From Toxoplasma gondii ME49 (Eukaryota > Apicomplexa > Conoidasida > Eucoccidiorida > Sarcocystidae): 64,000 nucleotides of DNA. Position numbers and translations under genes: made by a program. Each line of letters begins with the position of its first letter. Position 1 is the first letter of the stretch. Below are positions 61,301 through 64,000 of the stretch, piece by piece. The stretch is taken from NCBI RefSeq assembly GCF_000006565.2, contig NC_031478.1, positions 5,666,212 to 5,730,211 on the forward strand, in the 5' to 3' direction. Below the pieces are notes generated by a model. It saw only the letters and a list, made by a program, of their open reading frames with translations, searched no databases and was not told the DNA's origin.

Positions 61301-64000
61301 TCTCGCGAGGGACGCGCCTGTCTCCTTGCTCGTCTGCTTTAATTCAAGCCTTTGAACTCGCGTGACTCGAGGACGGTGCCGCCGGAGTTCTCAGCACTTG
61401 TCCGCTCTTCTTCTCCGCTCACGGTCTCCCGCCTCTCTCTTGCGTTGTGGGGAGACGCTACTGTCTCTCACTCCCCTAGAAAGAGGAAAATGTTCTAGTT
61501 TGTTTCTCCTTCCTCAGTCTGCCGCCAGCATCTACGACGACAATTTACACGAAGACGCAATCCTTGAAGTCGCAGGAGTAAGACTCGAACGCGAAATCAT
61601 CAAACACGACTCAGACCCGCAAGCGCTCTGCATGCATCTCCATATATATATATATATATATACATACATACATATATTTATATATGTGTGTATGCATGTA
61701 TGCACTTTTATACATATCTTCATATGCGTGGGTACACAAATATGTATGTCTCTATATGTGATATATTCATTTTTCTGCTCATGCATGCATATGTGTGTCT
61801 GAATGGACGCTGACAGAAAGGACCGTGGAGAAGGACATTTATTTCGGACAGAGGGGTTTAGCCGGTCTCCTCTGTCTTCATGTCTTCTCTCGCGTTTCGT
61901 TTTTCCTCGTTCCTCGCCGGCGTATTGTTTTTCAGAGACATCAACTTTCGACGTTTCTCGTTCACGCATGTGCAAGTTAATTCGGATAAACATCACGTCA
62001 TACAGTCTACTTTATTTGTGAAGGCACAAACGCGAATAAGAACGGAGATGGCCAGAGTTGCTCACGCAAGTGGCGCTCCCGGGGGGATCTCTCCTCGTTT
62101 TTTCTTCTTTTCTCTATCGAGGCGCCAGAGGCGCGGCCGGTCTGTTGTTCGCCCTCATGCATCTCCGAGAATCGGCATTCATCTCTTCCTTCGTTGTGTC
62201 TGAGTTGTGATGGAAAAACAGTGTATTTCCTTCTCCTCCTTGGAGGCTGCACACGCTCGCGCAAAGAAGGAAAGAGTGAAACAAAAGAAGTGAGGGGAGT
62301 TAAAGAAGGCAGAGAAGGTGAAGGAAAGAGAACGCAAAGAAATGAAGGAAGTGGAAGAACTGTTGTCTTTGCTTTTCAGCAACCACCAGCTCGGATTGTC
62401 ACAGATTTCCTTCGAGCCTGTCAAGCCTCTCCGAGTCAGGTACGCGAGAAAAAAACGTTTTCACCGTTTTCGTTTCTTTTTTCAGTCCTCGTCGGTATCT
62501 TCCCACCCACACGCGCAGATGTGCGGAACCCCTTCTCAGGAATTCGTTCAGGAACGAAAACACAACTCTGTGGATATATAAATATATATAAATATATATA
62601 TATATAAATATAAATACATATATAAATATATATATATATATAAATATATATATATATGTATAGATGTATAAAAATTCTATAAATGTCTGCATGCAGAGAG
62701 GAAGTTGTGTGAGTCGCGTAGATGTATATATGCATTCGTGAATATGGGGATAGAAGCATGCGGTTCACGTTTCGTTTTGCTTTGATGTGCTTTCCTTGTT
62801 TGCGCCCGAGCATCGGCTTTTTAGTTTTTCTTCCGCCTCTCCCTGGCGACGCATCCCCTAACTTTGTCTTCCTTCCTTAATCTAAGCAATCTCGCAAGTG
62901 GTTATACTTTTTTTCCATGGGCGTGCTAATATATATATATATATAGAGAGAGAGGGATATATCTTCTACGTATCTTCATATATATATATATATATATCGT
63001 ATATCTATGAACGGCTGTTTGTACATGAGTCTCTTAGCGTGTCACTGGCGTGTGTTCTCTGTTTTTGAATGCGTTTTCCGGTGTGAAGAGGCAGTGGTTT
63101 TCTTTTTAAGCGAAAGGTCCTTTTCGGAGGCTTCTTTCTTGGAAGAGAAATCGGTTTCTTCCCCGTTTCTGTCTTCTCTTTCGACTTGTCACACAGGCCA
63201 GCTCCGAGGTGGACAACGTCATCAGCCAAGGATGGGATGTCTGTCTTCTTCTGCAAGAGGTGAGTACAGAAGTAATGAAAGAAGAGAAAAACAGGGAAAT
63301 CAGAGTAACGCCGCGTGCATGCAACTGCGAAGTGGTTGTCGCTTCGCTAGAAAGGTGCCTTCTTGAAGACTGAGAAGGAAAAAGTAGAGGGGTCGAATTT
63401 CGCGTCAAGAGACACCGGGAAGCTGCACTGCTGCTGCAGCCAGCGGTATGGTACACACGTCCAGAAAATATTGGCACTTGTGTGTTTGCGTTTATCTGCA
63501 TCCGCGCGCATTTGTGCGCCTCTCTGTGATGTCTTTCTACATCCAAACATCTATCTTCAGGTCGATACGAAGGGATCAGAAAGCTACTGCGCATAAATAA
63601 CATAAATAAACATATATATATATATATATATATTGCGGTACACGTGAGGCTTGGCATGGAAACAAGGTGTACCTTTACCGGAGAGAGCGGGGCTTCGAGA
63701 AGCTGCGATCCCAAAATCTGTAGCGGCAGCTGTCAATTCAGCGTGAAATTTCCTGTTGCCTTTAGTGTTCATTATGTTTGTGCTTCTCTGCGTCTTCAGA
63801 TGATCCGACAGGTCGTTGTTTCTCCCCACCTGAAAGACTTGCAGAAGGCGCGTGTGATCAACGACATCGCACAGAAGGAGTTCGCAGTATTTCAGGGTCA
63901 GTTCAATTTCTCTTCTCCACTTGTCTTCCGACTGCTTTCTCCAGCTGCTTGCTGTCTTCTTCGTTGTGTTCCCATGCGTTTCATTCCTTGGTTCGTTTGT
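56888..64000 (+). CDS. RFC4: Replication factor C small subunit, RFC4 type (3' end outside the window)
   Basis: Twelve exons fit in phase: 56888-56997, 57597-57675, 58457-58536, 59012-59064, 59376-59457, 59658-59795, 60262-60310, 60932-61066, 61518-61577, 62380-62439, 63197-63259 and 63800-63896. They give about 335 residues; RFC4 is usually about 350-365, so roughly one short exon is missing to the right. The start has a strong context (GCCACCATGA). Motifs: PWVEKYRPR (31-40), Walker A GPPGTGKT (71-78), ELNASDDRG, Walker B ILDEAD (144-149), sensor-1 region TTRFIIICN, the arginine-finger SRC (188-190), and [13 protein letters not shown]. The protein is an AAA+ subunit of the RFC clamp loader that places PCNA on primed DNA in the nucleus. 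The motif KIVILDEAD after a short insert favours RFC4 (yeast Rfc2) over RFC2/3/5. Exon 4 appears to end at a GC donor (59065-59066). The introns carry many TA repeats. Confidence 0.93.
57942..57967. repeat. (TA)n microsatellite in RFC4 intron 2
   Basis: A TA run of about 26 bases. Confidence 0.9.
58285..58316. repeat. (TA)n microsatellite in RFC4 intron 2
   Basis: A TA run of about 24 bases followed by GTATATATG, about 140 bp before the exon 3 acceptor. Confidence 0.85.
59222..59255. repeat. (TA)n microsatellite in RFC4 intron 4
   Basis: Interrupted TA/CATA/GTATA run inside the intron that starts with GC. Confidence 0.85.
61642..61690. repeat. TA/CATA microsatellite in RFC4 intron 9
   Basis: A TA run of about 20 bases continues as CATA repeats and TGTGTATG. 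Confidence 0.85.
62573..62659. repeat. (TA)nAA compound microsatellite in RFC4 intron 10
   Basis: About 87 bases of TATATAAATA-type blocks, the longest simple repeat in the window. Confidence 0.9.
62928..62998. repeat. Two (TA)n blocks in RFC4 intron 10
   Basis: TA runs at 62928-62945 and 62979-62998 flank a GA-rich segment. Confidence 0.85.
63612..63632. repeat. (TA)n microsatellite in RFC4 intron 11
   Basis: A TA run of about 21 bases. Confidence 0.88.

Noticed and set aside
1..64000. tRNA, rRNA, CRISPR, insertion sequences
   Set aside because: No tRNA-like box B with matching acceptor stems, no rRNA, no spaced direct-repeat array and no transposase were seen; the 172-bp array has no unique spacers.

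Overview
The window looks like nuclear DNA of a tissue-cyst-forming coccidian close to Toxoplasma gondii (Toxoplasma, Hammondia or Neospora type). The signs are intron-rich genes with GT/AG borders and polypyrimidine acceptors, very long Ser/Pro/Glu-rich proteins with small conserved domains embedded in them, ApiAP2 domains, OPR/RAP mitochondrial RNA proteins, abundant (TA)n microsatellites, a nuclear copy of mitochondrial cox1, and a GCATGC-type promoter motif. I assembled gene models by hand from reading frame, phase and splice signals. ORFs on the opposite strand or in other frames of these exons were treated as shadows.

Left part (1-16.2 kb), all genes on the minus strand. First comes a helical-repeat (OPR/FAST-like) mitochondrial protein that runs off the left edge. 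Then there is an intergenic array of six almost identical 172-bp tandem repeats. Next is a short secretory single-pass membrane protein with two PPxY motifs, and then a three-exon DEDDh RNA exonuclease of the REXO5/SDN5 type.

Middle part (18-33.5 kb), also minus strand. A giant five-exon protein carries a wax-ester-synthase/diacylglycerol-acyltransferase fold (HHxxxDG). It is followed by two paralogous secreted Tyr/Lys/Ala/Pro-rich proteins, one with a single module and one with the module duplicated.

Right part (37-64 kb). A plus-strand ApiAP2 factor of about 1,970 residues has two AP2 domains, both interrupted by introns. A minus-strand RAP-domain protein converges on it. Just upstream of the RAP gene lies a fragment of mitochondrial cox1. 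A Ser-rich protein of unknown function (minus) sits head to head with replication factor C subunit 4 (plus, 12 exons visible, 3' end cut by the window). One RFC4 intron appears to be of the rare GC-AG class.

Functionally the window mixes housekeeping genes (RFC4, RNA exonuclease), mitochondrial RNA biology (two OPR/RAP-type proteins), lipid storage chemistry, transcriptional control and secreted parasite-specific proteins. I see no operon logic, as expected of a eukaryote, and no tRNA or rRNA gene. The strongest candidates for something undescribed are the giant WS/DGAT-like protein, the duplicated Tyr-rich secreted pair, the tandem-PPxY membrane protein and the homogeneous 172-bp array.
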